Shown here: piece after piece, positions 43,980 to 52,896 of the stretch
Layout: each line of letters starts with the position of its first letter
Numbering within the stretch: position 1 is the stretch's first letter
Assembly (NCBI RefSeq): GCF_030409335.1
Contig: NZ_JAUFPN010000147.1
Location: 89,345-153,344 of the forward strand
DNA length: 64,000 bases
Reading direction: 5' to 3'
DNA from: Paeniroseomonas aquatica
GTDB lineage: Bacteria > Pseudomonadota > Alphaproteobacteria > Acetobacterales > Acetobacteraceae
Notes under the pieces: model-generated
What the model saw: the letters and a program-made list of their open reading frames with translations, nothing else
Databases searched by the model: none
What the model was told of the DNA's origin: nothing
Made by a program: the position numbers and the translations under genes

Positions 43980-44741
43980 TCAGCTCTCCACCACGATCTG
44001 CATGCGCCCGGCCGCGTAGCAGGCGAAGCTGACCTCGACCGGCTGGCCCTCGGGATCGACGTTCACCGCCTCGGTCACCAGCACCGGCCGGGTGCGGGAC
44101 TGCTCCAGCAGCGCGGCCTCCTCCGGCGTCGGCATGCGGGCGGTGATGCGGGTCACCTGCCGGCGGTAGTCCGGCACCCCGAGCAAGGCCAGCGCCCGGG
44201 TGACCGAGGGATCCTCGGCCAGCAGCGCGGCGATGCCGGGGAAGCGCGCGGCGGAGAACCAGTGGCTGCCGAGCACCACCGGCCGGCCGTCGACCAGCCC
44301 CAGCCGCTCCGCCAACACCACCGGCCGGCCGCGGCGCAGCTTCAGCGTCTCGGCGACCCCCGCCTCGGCCGGCAGCTCCTCGATCCGCACCATCCGCCCC
44401 TGCGGCTCGCGGTTCTGCCGGCGGATGGTCTCGGAGAAGCGGGTGCGCGGCCCGACCGGGTAGTCCAGCACGTCCTCGGCGACGAAGCTGCCGCGGCCCT
44501 GCTCGATCCGCACCAGGCCGCGGCCTTCCAGCTCCTCCATGGCGCGGCGGACGGTGTGGCGGTTGACCGCGAAGCGGGCCGAGAGCTCCGCCTCGGTCGG
44601 CAGCCGGGCGCCGGGGCCGAGCTTGCCGGCGCCGATGTCCGTCTCCATCGCCGCGGCGATCTGGCGCCACAGCGCGATGCCCTGGCCACGCGCCAGCGCC
44701 GCGGAGGCCGTGCCGGCAGGTTTCATGAAAGCTTCAACCAT
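43980..44741 (-). CDS. phnF: GntR/HutC-type phosphonate regulator PhnF
   Basis: 253 residues. The N-terminal winged helix (LPTEAELSARFAVNRHTVRRAMEELE, about 47-72) is a GntR DNA-binding domain, followed by a UTRA effector domain (about 95-245). It faces phnG across 77 bases holding the palindrome GTCTAGAC. PhnF proteins repress phosphonate genes; the effector is not deducible. An internal Met 5 codons in (MKPAG) is an alternative start. Confidence 0.92.
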   Translation of the reverse strand: MVEAFMKPAGTASAALARGQGIALWRQIAAAMETDIGAGKLGPGARLPTEAELSARFAVNRHTVRRAMEELEGRGLVRIEQGRGSFVAEDVLDYPVGPRTRFSETIRRQNREPQGRMVRIEELPAEAGVAETLKLRRGRPVVLAERLGLVDGRPVVLGSHWFSAARFPGIAALLAEDPSVTRALALLGVPDYRRQVTRITARMPTPEEAALLEQSRTRPVLVTEAVNVDPEGQPVEVSFACYAAGRMQIVVES

Positions 44742-44796
44742 GGAATTGCGCCGCCATGCGATTTTGCGGCGAACTTAATGAGCTGGACGTCCGCTT

Positions 44797-44804
44797 GTCT
44801 AGAC
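44797..44804. promoter_or_regulatory. Probable PhnF operator between phnF and phnG
   Basis: GTCTAGAC is a perfect 8-bp palindrome set in CTTGTCTAGACTTTA. HutC-subfamily GntR regulators bind short palindromes of this kind. It lies 15 bases before the phnG start, and on the other strand overlaps a TAGACA that could be the -35 box of phnF (17 bases before TTAAGT), which would give autoregulation. Confidence 0.6.
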
Positions 44805-44818
44805 TTTATCATGTCCCG

Positions 44819-45283
44819 ATGCCGACCACCCCGACCGAACCGGATCCCACGGCCGCCCGCCGGCGCTGGATGGGCGTCCTGGCCCGCGCCGATGCCGCCA
44901 CGCTGCGGACCCGCCTGGCCGAGGCCCCGCCCCTGCCGCCGCATACCCGGCTGCGCGGGCCGGAGACCGGGCTGGTCATGGCCCGCGGCCGCCAGGGCGG
45001 CGACGGCGCCCCCTTCAACCTCGGCGAGATCACCGTGACGCGCTGCAGCATACGCCTGCAGGATGGCACGGTGGGGCACGCCTATGCCACCGGCCGCGAC
45101 TCCGCCCAGGCGGAGCTCGCCGCGGTGCTGGACGCGGCGCTCCAGGATGCCGGCCGGCGCCCCGCCCTGCTCGCCGCGGTGATCGAGCCGCTGGCCGCGG
45201 CCCAGGCCGCGCGCCGGGCCGCCGATGCCGCCCGCGCCGCCGCCACCCGCGTGGAGTTCTTCACCATGGCGACCATGCGATGA
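44819..45283 (+). CDS. phnG: C-P lyase core subunit PhnG
   Basis: 154 residues. ARRRWMGVLARAD near the start and the highly conserved GEITVTRCSIRLQDG and VGHAYATGRD are PhnG signatures. With PhnH, PhnI and PhnJ it forms the carbon-phosphorus lyase core complex in the cytoplasm. First gene of the rightward operon; start placed at the Met after the operator. Its stop overlaps the phnH start. Confidence 0.95.
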   Translation: MPTTPTEPDPTAARRRWMGVLARADAATLRTRLAEAPPLPPHTRLRGPETGLVMARGRQGGDGAPFNLGEITVTRCSIRLQDGTVGHAYATGRDSAQAELAAVLDAALQDAGRRPALLAAVIEPLAAAQAARRAADAARAAATRVEFFTMATMR

Positions 45284-45876
45284 CCGCCGCCGACCCCAGC
45301 CCCGGGCTCACCCCCGGCTTCGCCGCGCCGGTCCCCGCCGCGCAGTCCTGCTTCCGCGCCCTGCTTGAGGCGATGTCCCGCCCCGGCCTGATCCAGACCC
45401 TCACCGCGCTGCCCGAGGCGCCGGCGCCGCTCGCCCCGGCCGCCGCCGCCGCGATCCTGACCCTGGCCGATGCCGATACCCCGGTCTGGACCGACGCCGG
45501 CCCGGCGGCCGAGGCCTGGCTCCGCTTCCACGCCGGCTGCCCGCTGGTCGCCGACCCCGCCGCCGCCAGCTTCCTGCTGGCCACCGCATCGCCGCCCGAC
45601 CTCGCGCTGCCGGACGCCGGCACCGAGGAGGAGCCGCACCGCTCCGCCACCCTCGTCCTGCAGGTCGCGGCGCTCGAGGCCGGCGCCGGCTGGACCCTGA
45701 GCGGCCCCGGCATCGAGACCACCCACCGCCTGCATGCCGCCGGCCTGCCCGCCGGCTTCGCCGCCGCCTGGGCCGCCAATGCCGCCCGCTTCCCGCGCGG
45801 CGTCGATCTCGTCCTCTGCGCCGGGGACAGCCTCGCCGCGCTGCCGCGCACCACCCGCCTCGAGGAGACGCGGTAA
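45280..45876 (+). CDS. phnH: C-P lyase core subunit PhnH
   Basis: 198 residues. AQSCFRALLEAMSRPG and the GPGIE segment near residue 146 identify PhnH, the dimerising PLP-transferase-fold subunit of the C-P lyase core. It is coupled to phnG (ATGA) and to phnI (TAATG). Ala-rich but full length. Confidence 0.94.
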   Translation: MTAADPSPGLTPGFAAPVPAAQSCFRALLEAMSRPGLIQTLTALPEAPAPLAPAAAAAILTLADADTPVWTDAGPAAEAWLRFHAGCPLVADPAAASFLLATASPPDLALPDAGTEEEPHRSATLVLQVAALEAGAGWTLSGPGIETTHRLHAAGLPAGFAAAWAANAARFPRGVDLVLCAGDSLAALPRTTRLEETR

Positions 45877-46967
45877 TGGCCTATGTCGCCGTCAAGGGCG
45901 GGGAGCGCGCCATCGAGGCCGCCCATGCCTGGCTTGCCGAGGAACGCCGCGGCGACCCCGCGCTGGCCGAACTCTCGCTGGCGCAGATCGAGGCGCAACT
46001 CGGCCTCGCGGTCGACCGCGTCATGGCCGAGGGCGCCTGCCACGACCGCGGCCTCGCCGCGCTGGCCATCAAGCAGTCGCGCGGCGACCTGATCGAGGCG
46101 GCCTTCCTGCTGCGGGCCTATCGCACCACCCTGGCCCGCTTCGGCGCCAGCGAGCCGCTCGACACCGGCGCCATGCGCATCCGGCGGCGGATCAGCGCCA
46201 CCTACAAGGAGCTGCCCGGCGGCCAGGTGCTGGGCCCCACCTTCGATTACACCCACCGGCTGCTCGACTTCGCCCTCGCGGCCGAGGGCGCGCCGCCGCC
46301 GCCCGCGCCGCGCGCCGCGGCGGCGGAGGCGACCATGCCGCGCGTCACCGGCATCCTCGCCGCCGAAGGGCTGATGGCGCCCGAGCCCGCCTCCGAGGCC
46401 GAGCCCGGCGACCTGACGCGCGAGCCGCTGGCCTTCCCCGCCGACCGGGCCCTGCGGCTGCAGGCGTTGGCCCGCGGCGACGAGGGCTTCCTGCTCTCGC
46501 TCGGCTATTCCACCCAACGCGGCTACGGCAACGCCCATCCCTTCGTCGGCGAGATCCGCATGGGCGCCGTGACAGTCGAATTCGCCCCGCCCGAGCTGGG
46601 CTTCGCCATCGAGCTCGGCGAGATCACCGTCACCGAATGCCAGATGGTGAACCAGTTCGCGGGCTCGAAGACCGAGCCGCCGCAGTTCACCCGCGGCTAC
46701 GGCCTGGTCTTCGGCCATGGCGAGCGCAAATCCATGGCCATGGCGCTGGTCGACCGCGCCCTGCGGGCGGAGGAGCTGGGCGAGGCGGTCGACGCCCCGG
46801 CGCAGGTGCAGGAATTCGTGCTGCTGCACTGCGACAACGTCGAGGCGACCGGCTTCGTCGAGCACCTCAAGCTGCCGCATTACGTCGACTTCCAGTCCGA
46901 GCTGGAGAAGCTGCGCGAGCTGCGCGCGACCGCCCAGATGGCGGGCCAGCGGGAGGCCGCGGAATGA
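45876..46967 (+). CDS. phnI: C-P lyase core subunit PhnI
   Basis: 363 residues. MAYVAVKGGERAIEAAH is the canonical PhnI start; QVRLQ-type body with SLGYSTQRGYG, ECQMVNQF and KSMAMALVDRAL. With PhnG, PhnH and PhnL it replaces the adenine of ATP by phosphonate to give alkylphosphonate ribose triphosphate. Starts inside the phnH stop and overlaps phnJ. Confidence 0.96.
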   Translation: MAYVAVKGGERAIEAAHAWLAEERRGDPALAELSLAQIEAQLGLAVDRVMAEGACHDRGLAALAIKQSRGDLIEAAFLLRAYRTTLARFGASEPLDTGAMRIRRRISATYKELPGGQVLGPTFDYTHRLLDFALAAEGAPPPPAPRAAAAEATMPRVTGILAAEGLMAPEPASEAEPGDLTREPLAFPADRALRLQALARGDEGFLLSLGYSTQRGYGNAHPFVGEIRMGAVTVEFAPPELGFAIELGEITVTECQMVNQFAGSKTEPPQFTRGYGLVFGHGERKSMAMALVDRALRAEELGEAVDAPAQVQEFVLLHCDNVEATGFVEHLKLPHYVDFQSELEKLRELRATAQMAGQREAAE

Positions 46968-47812
46968 CCGCGCTCGGCTACAATTTCGGCTACCTCGACG
47001 AGAACACCAAGCGGATGATCCGCCGCGCCATCCTGAAGGCGGTCGCCATCCCCGGCCACCAGGTGCCCTTCGGGGCGCGGGAGATGCCGCTGCCCTATGG
47101 CTGGGGCACCGGCGGCATCGCCGTCACCGCCAGCATCATCGGCACCGCCGATACGCTGAAGGTGATCGACCAGGGCGCCGACGACACCACCAACGCCGTC
47201 TCCATCCGCCGCTTCTTCGCCAAGGTGACGGGCGTCGCCACCACCGAGCGCACCGGCGAGGCCAGCATCATCCAGACCCGCCACCGGATCCCCGAGACGC
47301 CGCTGCGCCAGGGCCAGATCCTGGTCTACCAGGTGCCGATGCCCGAGCCGCTGTTCCGCCTGGAACCCCGCCTCGCCGAGACCCGGCGCATGCATGCGCT
47401 GGCCGACTACGGGCTGATGCATGTCAAACTCTACGAGGACATCGCCCGGCACGGCCATGTCGCCATCAGCTACGGCTATCCCGTCCTGGTCGGTGGCCGC
47501 TACCTGATGTCGCCCTCGCCGATCCCGGCCTTCGACAACCCGAAGATGGACCGCATGCCGGCGCTGCAGCTGTTCGGCGCTGGGCGGGAGAAGCGGATCT
47601 ACGCGGTGCCGCCCTATACCAGCGTCCGCAGCCTCGACTTCGAGGACCATCCCTTCGTGCCGGTCCGCGCCGATGCCGCCTGCGCGCTGTGCCAGAGCCG
47701 CGAGAGCTACCTCGACGAGGTGGTGGTCGACGACCAGGGGGGGCGCATGTTCGTCTGTTCCGACACCGACTACTGCGGCACCCGCCAGTCCCACCGGGAG
47801 GCCGCGGAATGA
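46964..47812 (+). CDS. phnJ: Radical-SAM C-P lyase PhnJ
   Basis: 282 residues. It cleaves the carbon-phosphorus bond. Four conserved cysteines C240, C243, C265 and C271 (E. coli 241, 244, 266, 272) include the 4Fe-4S ligands and the catalytic thiyl Cys, and G31 in AIPG matches the glycyl radical residue. ATGA-type overlaps tie it to phnI and phnK. Fully intact. Confidence 0.97.
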   Translation: MTALGYNFGYLDENTKRMIRRAILKAVAIPGHQVPFGAREMPLPYGWGTGGIAVTASIIGTADTLKVIDQGADDTTNAVSIRRFFAKVTGVATTERTGEASIIQTRHRIPETPLRQGQILVYQVPMPEPLFRLEPRLAETRRMHALADYGLMHVKLYEDIARHGHVAISYGYPVLVGGRYLMSPSPIPAFDNPKMDRMPALQLFGAGREKRIYAVPPYTSVRSLDFEDHPFVPVRADAACALCQSRESYLDEVVVDDQGGRMFVCSDTDYCGTRQSHREAAE

Positions 47813-48582
47813 GCGCCCCGCTGCTGCAGGCCTCCGGCCTGTCGCTCCGCTTCGGCGCCATCGCCGCGCTCGATGACGTGGCGCTCGAGATCCACCCCGG
47901 CGAGGTGGTCGCCATCGTCGGCGAATCGGGGTCGGGCAAGACCACCCTGCTCCGCGTCCTCTCGGGGCTGATGCGCCCCGAGGCCGGCACCGTCCGCTAC
48001 CGCGACCCCGCCGGTGCGGTGCATTCGGTCCACGACATGGGCGAGGCCGCCATGCGCCGGCTGCACCGCAGCGACTGGGGCTTCGTCCACCAGAACCCGC
48101 GCGACGGGCTGCGCATGCGCGTCTCGGCGGGCGGCAACATCGGCGAGCGGCTGATGGCGGTCGGTGCCCGCCACTACGGCGGCATCCGGGCCGAGGCTAC
48201 GGCCTGGCTGCAGCGCGTCGAGATCGACCCGGAACGGATCGATGGCATGCCGGACAAATTCTCGGGCGGCATGCAGCAGCGGCTGCAGATCGCCCGCACC
48301 CTGGTCACCCACCCCCGGCTGGTCTTCATGGACGAGCCGACCGGCGGCCTCGATGTCTCGGTCCAGGCCAAGCTGCTCGACATGATCCGCGGCCTGGTCG
48401 CCGACCTCGGCCTCGCGGTGCTGATCGTCACCCACGACATCGCCGCAGCCCGGCTGCTGGCGCACCGGCTGCTGGTGATGCGCCACGGCCGCGTGGTGGA
48501 GCAGGGGCTGACCGACCGGGTGCTGGACGACCCGCAGCACGAATATACCCAGCTGCTGGTCGCCTCGGTGCTGGCGGCATGA
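47809..48582 (+). CDS. phnK: C-P lyase ABC-type ATPase PhnK
   Basis: 257 residues. Walker A GESGSGKT (38-45), signature FSGGMQQRLQIA, Walker B FMDEPTGGLD. PhnK docks on PhnJ in the core complex and is not a transporter. The QNPRDGLRM segment is typical. Coupled to phnJ and phnL by 4-base overlaps. Confidence 0.96.
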   Translation: MSAPLLQASGLSLRFGAIAALDDVALEIHPGEVVAIVGESGSGKTTLLRVLSGLMRPEAGTVRYRDPAGAVHSVHDMGEAAMRRLHRSDWGFVHQNPRDGLRMRVSAGGNIGERLMAVGARHYGGIRAEATAWLQRVEIDPERIDGMPDKFSGGMQQRLQIARTLVTHPRLVFMDEPTGGLDVSVQAKLLDMIRGLVADLGLAVLIVTHDIAAARLLAHRLLVMRHGRVVEQGLTDRVLDDPQHEYTQLLVASVLAA

Positions 48583-49289
48583 CCATGGGCATGAGCTGGT
48601 CGATCCGCACCGAGGGCCTCGGCAAGGCCTTCACCCTCCACCTCCAGGGCGGCACCCGCATCCCCGTGCTCGGCGGGGTCGACCTCGGCGTCGCCCCCGG
48701 CGAATGCGTGGCGCTCTCCGGCCCCTCCGGCGCCGGCAAGTCGACGCTGATGCGCTGCCTCTACGGCAACTACGGCGCCGGCGAGGGCCGCATCCTGCTG
48801 CGCCACCAGGGCGAGATCCTCGACCTTGCCGCCGCCGATGCCCGGGCGGTACGGGCGATCCGCCGCGAGACGCTGGGCTACGTCTCGCAGTTCCTCCGCG
48901 TCATCCCCCGCGTCCCGACGCTCGAGATCGTCGCCGAGCCGCTGATCGCCCGCGGCACCCCGCGCGAGGCGGCGCTGGCCGCGGCCCGCGCCCTGCTGCT
49001 CCGGCTCAACCTGCCGGCCAGGCTGCACGGCCTGCCGCCGGCCACCTTCTCCGGCGGCGAGCAGCAGCGGGTGAACCTCGCGCGCGGCTTCGCGCCGGGC
49101 TATCCCGTACTGCTGCTCGACGAGCCCACCGCCAGCCTCGATGCCGCCAACCGGGAGGTGGTCATCGGCCTGATCGAGGCCGCCAAGCTTGCCGGCACCG
49201 CCATCATCGGCATCTTCCATGACACCGAGGTCCGCGACCGCGTCGCCGACCGCCTGTTCGAGGTCCTTCCCATGCCGGCCGCCGCCTGA
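48579..49289 (+). CDS. phnL: C-P lyase ABC-type ATPase PhnL
   Basis: 236 residues. Walker A GPSGAGKST (48-56), YVSQFLRVIPRVP, signature FSGGEQQRVNLARG, Walker B LLLDEPTASLD, and FHDTEVRDRVADR. It works with PhnGHI in the first step of phosphonate activation and can bind PhnK. The start overlaps the phnK stop; the stop overlaps phnM. Confidence 0.95.
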   Translation: MTMGMSWSIRTEGLGKAFTLHLQGGTRIPVLGGVDLGVAPGECVALSGPSGAGKSTLMRCLYGNYGAGEGRILLRHQGEILDLAAADARAVRAIRRETLGYVSQFLRVIPRVPTLEIVAEPLIARGTPREAALAAARALLLRLNLPARLHGLPPATFSGGEQQRVNLARGFAPGYPVLLLDEPTASLDAANREVVIGLIEAAKLAGTAIIGIFHDTEVRDRVADRLFEVLPMPAAA

Positions 49290-50428
49290 TGTCCGAGACC
49301 ATCCTCACCAACGCAATGCTGGTCCTGCCCGATGCGGTCGTCGCCGGCACGATCGTCATCCGCGACGGGCTGATCGCCGAGGTCCAGCCCGGCCGCAGCA
49401 GCCTGCCCGGCGCCGTCGACTGCGGCGGCGACCACCTCATCCCCGGGGTGGTCGATGTCCATACCGACAACCTGGAACGCCAGGTCCAGCCCCGCGCCAA
49501 TGCCCGCTGGCCGAGCCGCTCCGCCCTGCTGGCGCATGACGCGCAATGCGCCGCGGCCGGCGTCACCACGGTCTTCGACGCGCTCTGCCTCGGCGACCTC
49601 GGCTTCGACCCCGGCCGGGTGCAGACCTTCCGCGAAGGCGTCGCCGACCTCACCGCCCTGGTCCCGACCGGGCTGCTGAAGTCCGACCATTTCCTCCACC
49701 TCCGCTGCGAGCTGCCGGCGGTCGACATGGTCGCCTCGGTCGAATCGGTGGCCGACCACCCGCTGGTCCGCATGGTCAGCCTGATGGACCACTCCCCGGG
49801 CATCGGCCAGTACCGCGACATGGCCCGCTACCGGGTGCTGCGGCAGAAGCAGCAGCAGATGAGCGACACAGCGGTTGATGCCCGCATCGCCGAGCTGCTG
49901 GAACGCCGTGCCAGGCTGCGCGAGCCGCAGCGCCGCTGGCTGCTGGACCGGCTGGCCCACCGCGACCTGCCGCTGGCCAGCCACGACGACGACGAGATCG
50001 CCGAGGTCGCCCGCAACGCCCGTGACGGCATCCGCATCAGCGAATTCCCGGTGACGCTGGCCGCCGCCCAGGCGGCGCGGGAGATCGGCGTCGAGATCAT
50101 CGCCGGCGCGCCGAACATCGTCCGCGGCGGCAGCCATTCCGGCAATGTCGCGGTCACCGAGCTGATCGCCGCCGGCGCGGTGGATGCGCTGGCCAGCGAC
50201 TATGTCCCCGCCGCGCTGATCGAGGCCGCCTTCACCGCCGCGACCGGCACCGGCATCGGCCTGCCCGCGGCCGTCGCCATGATCACCGACCGCCCCGCCC
50301 GCATGGCCCGGCTGGCCGATCGCGGCCGGCTCGAGGCCGGGCTCCGCGCCGACCTCGTCCGACTGGCCGCGATCGGGGCCATTCCGGTGGTGCGCGAGGT
50401 CTGGCGCGGCGGGGCCCGCGTGGCATAA
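49289..50428 (+). CDS. phnM: Ribose 1-methylphosphonate 5-triphosphate diphosphatase PhnM
   Basis: 379 residues. The canonical PhnM metal motif VDVHTDNLERQVQPR lies near residue 54, with SLMDHSPG, LASHDDD, GAPNIVRGGSHSGNV and ALASDYVP further on. It releases pyrophosphate from the ribose triphosphate intermediate before PhnJ acts. It overlaps phnL by one base (TGATG). It is the orthodox paralogue of the gene at 42841. Confidence 0.95.
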   Translation: MSETILTNAMLVLPDAVVAGTIVIRDGLIAEVQPGRSSLPGAVDCGGDHLIPGVVDVHTDNLERQVQPRANARWPSRSALLAHDAQCAAAGVTTVFDALCLGDLGFDPGRVQTFREGVADLTALVPTGLLKSDHFLHLRCELPAVDMVASVESVADHPLVRMVSLMDHSPGIGQYRDMARYRVLRQKQQQMSDTAVDARIAELLERRARLREPQRRWLLDRLAHRDLPLASHDDDEIAEVARNARDGIRISEFPVTLAAAQAAREIGVEIIAGAPNIVRGGSHSGNVAVTELIAAGAVDALASDYVPAALIEAAFTAATGTGIGLPAAVAMITDRPARMARLADRGRLEAGLRADLVRLAAIGAIPVVREVWRGGARVA

Positions 50429-50431
50429 TCC

Positions 50432-51190
50432 ATGGCTGGCCCGTCCCGGGTCGCGGATATCAGCCATGCAGTTGTACCCGGCGTCCCGATGATCGGCGCC
50501 CCCGCTCCCGAGGCCCGGCTCGCCCTCTACTGGGCTCCCGGCTACGACGATCCGCTGCACCGCCTCGGCTCTGCCTGGCTCGGCCGGGACGCCGAGAGCG
50601 GCGCCCCGATGCACCAGCCGGTCCTGCCCGGCCTGGATATCGCCGAACTCACCGCCGACCCGCGCGGCTATGGCCTGCACGCGACCCTGAAGCCCCCCTT
50701 CCGCCTGGCGGTGAGCTGGGTCGAGGCCGTCGCCGCCGCCGAGGCGCTGGCCGCCCGCACCGCCCCCTTCGCGCTTCCGCCGCTGGCGGTCGCCGACCTC
50801 GACGGCTTCCTGGCGCTGCGCGAGACCACCCCCTGCCCGGCCCTGCACGCGCTGGCCGATGCCTGCGTCGAGGCGCTCGATGCCTGCCGTGCCCCGCCGG
50901 GCGAGGCCGAGCTGGCCCGCCGCCGCCGGCATGGCCTGACAGCCCGGCAGGAGGCGCTGCTCACCCGGTTCGGCTATCCGCACGTGCTGGAGGAATGGCG
51001 TTTCCACGTCACCCTCACCCGCCGCCTGAGCGCGGCGGAGAAGGCGGTGGTGCTGCCCGCCGTCACCGAGTTCCTCGGCGATGCCCCGGCCCGGCCGCGC
51101 CTGGTCAGCGAACTCGCCCTCTTCACCCAGGCGAAGGCCGGCGCCCCCTTCCTGATCGCCGAGCGCCTGCCGCTGCGCGGCGCGGCATGA
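50432..51190 (+). CDS. DUF1045 2H-phosphoesterase-like phosphonate protein
   Basis: 252 residues. Two HxTL-type motifs, HATLKPPF (about 84-91) and HVTLTRR (about 192-198), define a 2H phosphoesterase-like fold; this family (DUF1045) is known from phosphonate operons. No phnP gene is present in the island, so this protein may open 5-phosphoribosyl 1,2-cyclic phosphate after C-P cleavage (inference). It starts 3 bases after phnM; a Met 19 codons in is an alternative start. Its stop overlaps the next gene. Confidence 0.88.
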   Translation: MAGPSRVADISHAVVPGVPMIGAPAPEARLALYWAPGYDDPLHRLGSAWLGRDAESGAPMHQPVLPGLDIAELTADPRGYGLHATLKPPFRLAVSWVEAVAAAEALAARTAPFALPPLAVADLDGFLALRETTPCPALHALADACVEALDACRAPPGEAELARRRRHGLTARQEALLTRFGYPHVLEEWRFHVTLTRRLSAAEKAVVLPAVTEFLGDAPARPRLVSELALFTQAKAGAPFLIAERLPLRGAA

Positions 51191-52302
51191 CCCTGGCCGC
51201 GCCGCGCCACCTCTTCCCGCGCGGCGAGGATTTCCTGCTGCTGCCGCCGACCCGGCAGCCGCATGCCTACGCGAACGTCGACCGGATGTTCGCGACCCGC
51301 GCCATCCGCCGCGGCGACCATGTCCTGCCACTTCCCTATGGCCCCGAGCTCACCCCCGGCGACGTCGCCGCCCATGTCGAACGCACCGATATCGCCGGGC
51401 TGCTGGTGCTGCACCGCGGCCAGATCCGGCTGGAGCGCTATGCCCTCGGCCTGACGGAAGCGACCCGCTGGTCCACCATGTCCATGGTGAAGTCGATGAC
51501 CTCGACGCTGGTCGGCGCCGCCATCCGCGAAGGCCGCATCGGCGGGCTGGCGGACGACGTCATCCGCTACCTGCCCGCGCTGCGCGGCTCCGCCTACGAT
51601 GGCGTCTCGGTGCGCGACCTGCTGACCATGTCTTCCGGCACCGCCTGGGTGGAGGATTACGCCGACCGCGGCTCGCACGTGAACCGCTACAGCAAGGCGC
51701 TGGGCGACCGGCAGCCGGGTGGCGTCGTCGCGCTGCTGCGCAGCCTCGGCCGCGCCGCGCCGCCGGGCACCCGCTTCAACTACAATACCGGCGACACCTA
51801 CCTGCTCGGCTGCCTGCTCACCGCCGCCACCGGCCGTCCGCTGGCCGAGTACATGGCCGAGCGCATCTGGTCCCGCTGGGGCATGGAGCACGACGCCTAC
51901 TACACCCTGGACCAGGAGGGCGGGCAGGAGATCGGCGGCAGCCGCGCCGGCATGGCGCTGCGCGACCTCGGCCGCTTCGGCCAGTTCATCCTCGCGGGCG
52001 GCGGCGATATCCTGCCCATGGGCTGGGTCGAGCAGGCCGCCCGCCCCGCCTTCGCCCTGGACCCGGCGCAGAATTCCTACGGCGCCACCGGCTACGGCTT
52101 CAGCTGGTGGATCGACCCGAACGGCGCCATGGTCGCGGTCGGCTTCGCCGGCCAGACGCTCTACGTCAACCGCGCGGCGGAGGTGGTGATCGTCACCCTC
52201 TCCTGCTGGCCGCAGCCGCCGCATGTCACCGATGGCATCGACCGCAAGGCCGAGCGCCTGGCCTTCTGCGCGGCCGTCGTGGCGGCGCTCAGCCGGGGTT
52301 GA
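51187..52302 (+). CDS. Serine hydrolase, class C beta-lactamase-like
   Basis: 371 residues. The catalytic SxxK is S99-M-V-K102, and the Tyr motif is Y199 in FNYNTGDTYLLG. Overall it matches the beta-lactamase/NylB-like esterase and amidase family. No signal peptide is visible, so a cytoplasmic role is likely, unlike true beta-lactamases. It is translationally coupled to the DUF1045 gene (ATGA), which places it in the phosphonate operon; its substrate there is unknown. Its 3' end overlaps convergent phnN by 14 bases. Confidence 0.87.
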   Translation: MTLAAPRHLFPRGEDFLLLPPTRQPHAYANVDRMFATRAIRRGDHVLPLPYGPELTPGDVAAHVERTDIAGLLVLHRGQIRLERYALGLTEATRWSTMSMVKSMTSTLVGAAIREGRIGGLADDVIRYLPALRGSAYDGVSVRDLLTMSSGTAWVEDYADRGSHVNRYSKALGDRQPGGVVALLRSLGRAAPPGTRFNYNTGDTYLLGCLLTAATGRPLAEYMAERIWSRWGMEHDAYYTLDQEGGQEIGGSRAGMALRDLGRFGQFILAGGGDILPMGWVEQAARPAFALDPAQNSYGATGYGFSWWIDPNGAMVAVGFAGQTLYVNRAAEVVIVTLSCWPQPPHVTDGIDRKAERLAFCAAVVAALSRG

Positions 52303-52816
52303 GGCCGCGCAGCGCGGCCACCACCCGCGCCACGCCCTGCTCCACCGGCCCGTCGTTCAGCACCCGTACCACCCGCAGCCCCGGCGGCAGCCCGACCTGG
52401 CGCGCCAGCCGCGCCGCGACATCCGCCGCATCCTCCCGCCCCCGCGCCGCCAGCCGCGCCGCCAGCACCTCCGGCGGGGCGGTGATCTCCAGCACCCGCA
52501 GCGGGAAGCGCGCCGCCGCCTCGGCCAGGACGCCGCGGGAGAGGTTGGCGATGCTCGCCTGGCGCGCGTCGAGGTCCGCCGGGATGCCGTAGAGCAGCCC
52601 ATGCGCCTCCCACCACAGGGCGAAGCCGCCCGCCGCCCGCTCGGCCGCGAAGCCCGCGCGGTCCAGCGCCCGGTGGTCCTCGCCCCCGGCCTCGGCCGGG
52701 CGGGTGATGGCGCGCCGGACGAAGCGGAAGCGCGGGTCGTCGGCGAGGGCCGCCCGCGCCCCCGCCATCAGCGTATCCTTCCCCGCCCCCGAGGGACCCA
52801 CCACCGCCACCAGCAT
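52289..52816 (-). CDS. phnN: Ribose 1,5-bisphosphate phosphokinase PhnN
   Basis: 175 residues, guanylate-kinase-like P-loop fold. Walker A GPSGAGKDT (7-15), the RRAITRP segment, and ALWWEAHGLLYGIP. It makes PRPP from ribose 1,5-bisphosphate, the last step of the C-P lyase pathway. It is oriented against the main operon, so expression may be separate. The start giving MLVAVVG places the P-loop at the usual position. Confidence 0.92.
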   Translation of the reverse strand: MLVAVVGPSGAGKDTLMAGARAALADDPRFRFVRRAITRPAEAGGEDHRALDRAGFAAERAAGGFALWWEAHGLLYGIPADLDARQASIANLSRGVLAEAAARFPLRVLEITAPPEVLAARLAARGREDAADVAARLARQVGLPPGLRVVRVLNDGPVEQGVARVVAALRGLNPG

Positions 52817-52896
52817 CCCGCGCTCTTCCGGATTGACCGGTGCCTCTCTGCCTGCCCCTATCACCGCAGGCAACGCCCCACGGAGACCGGCATCCA

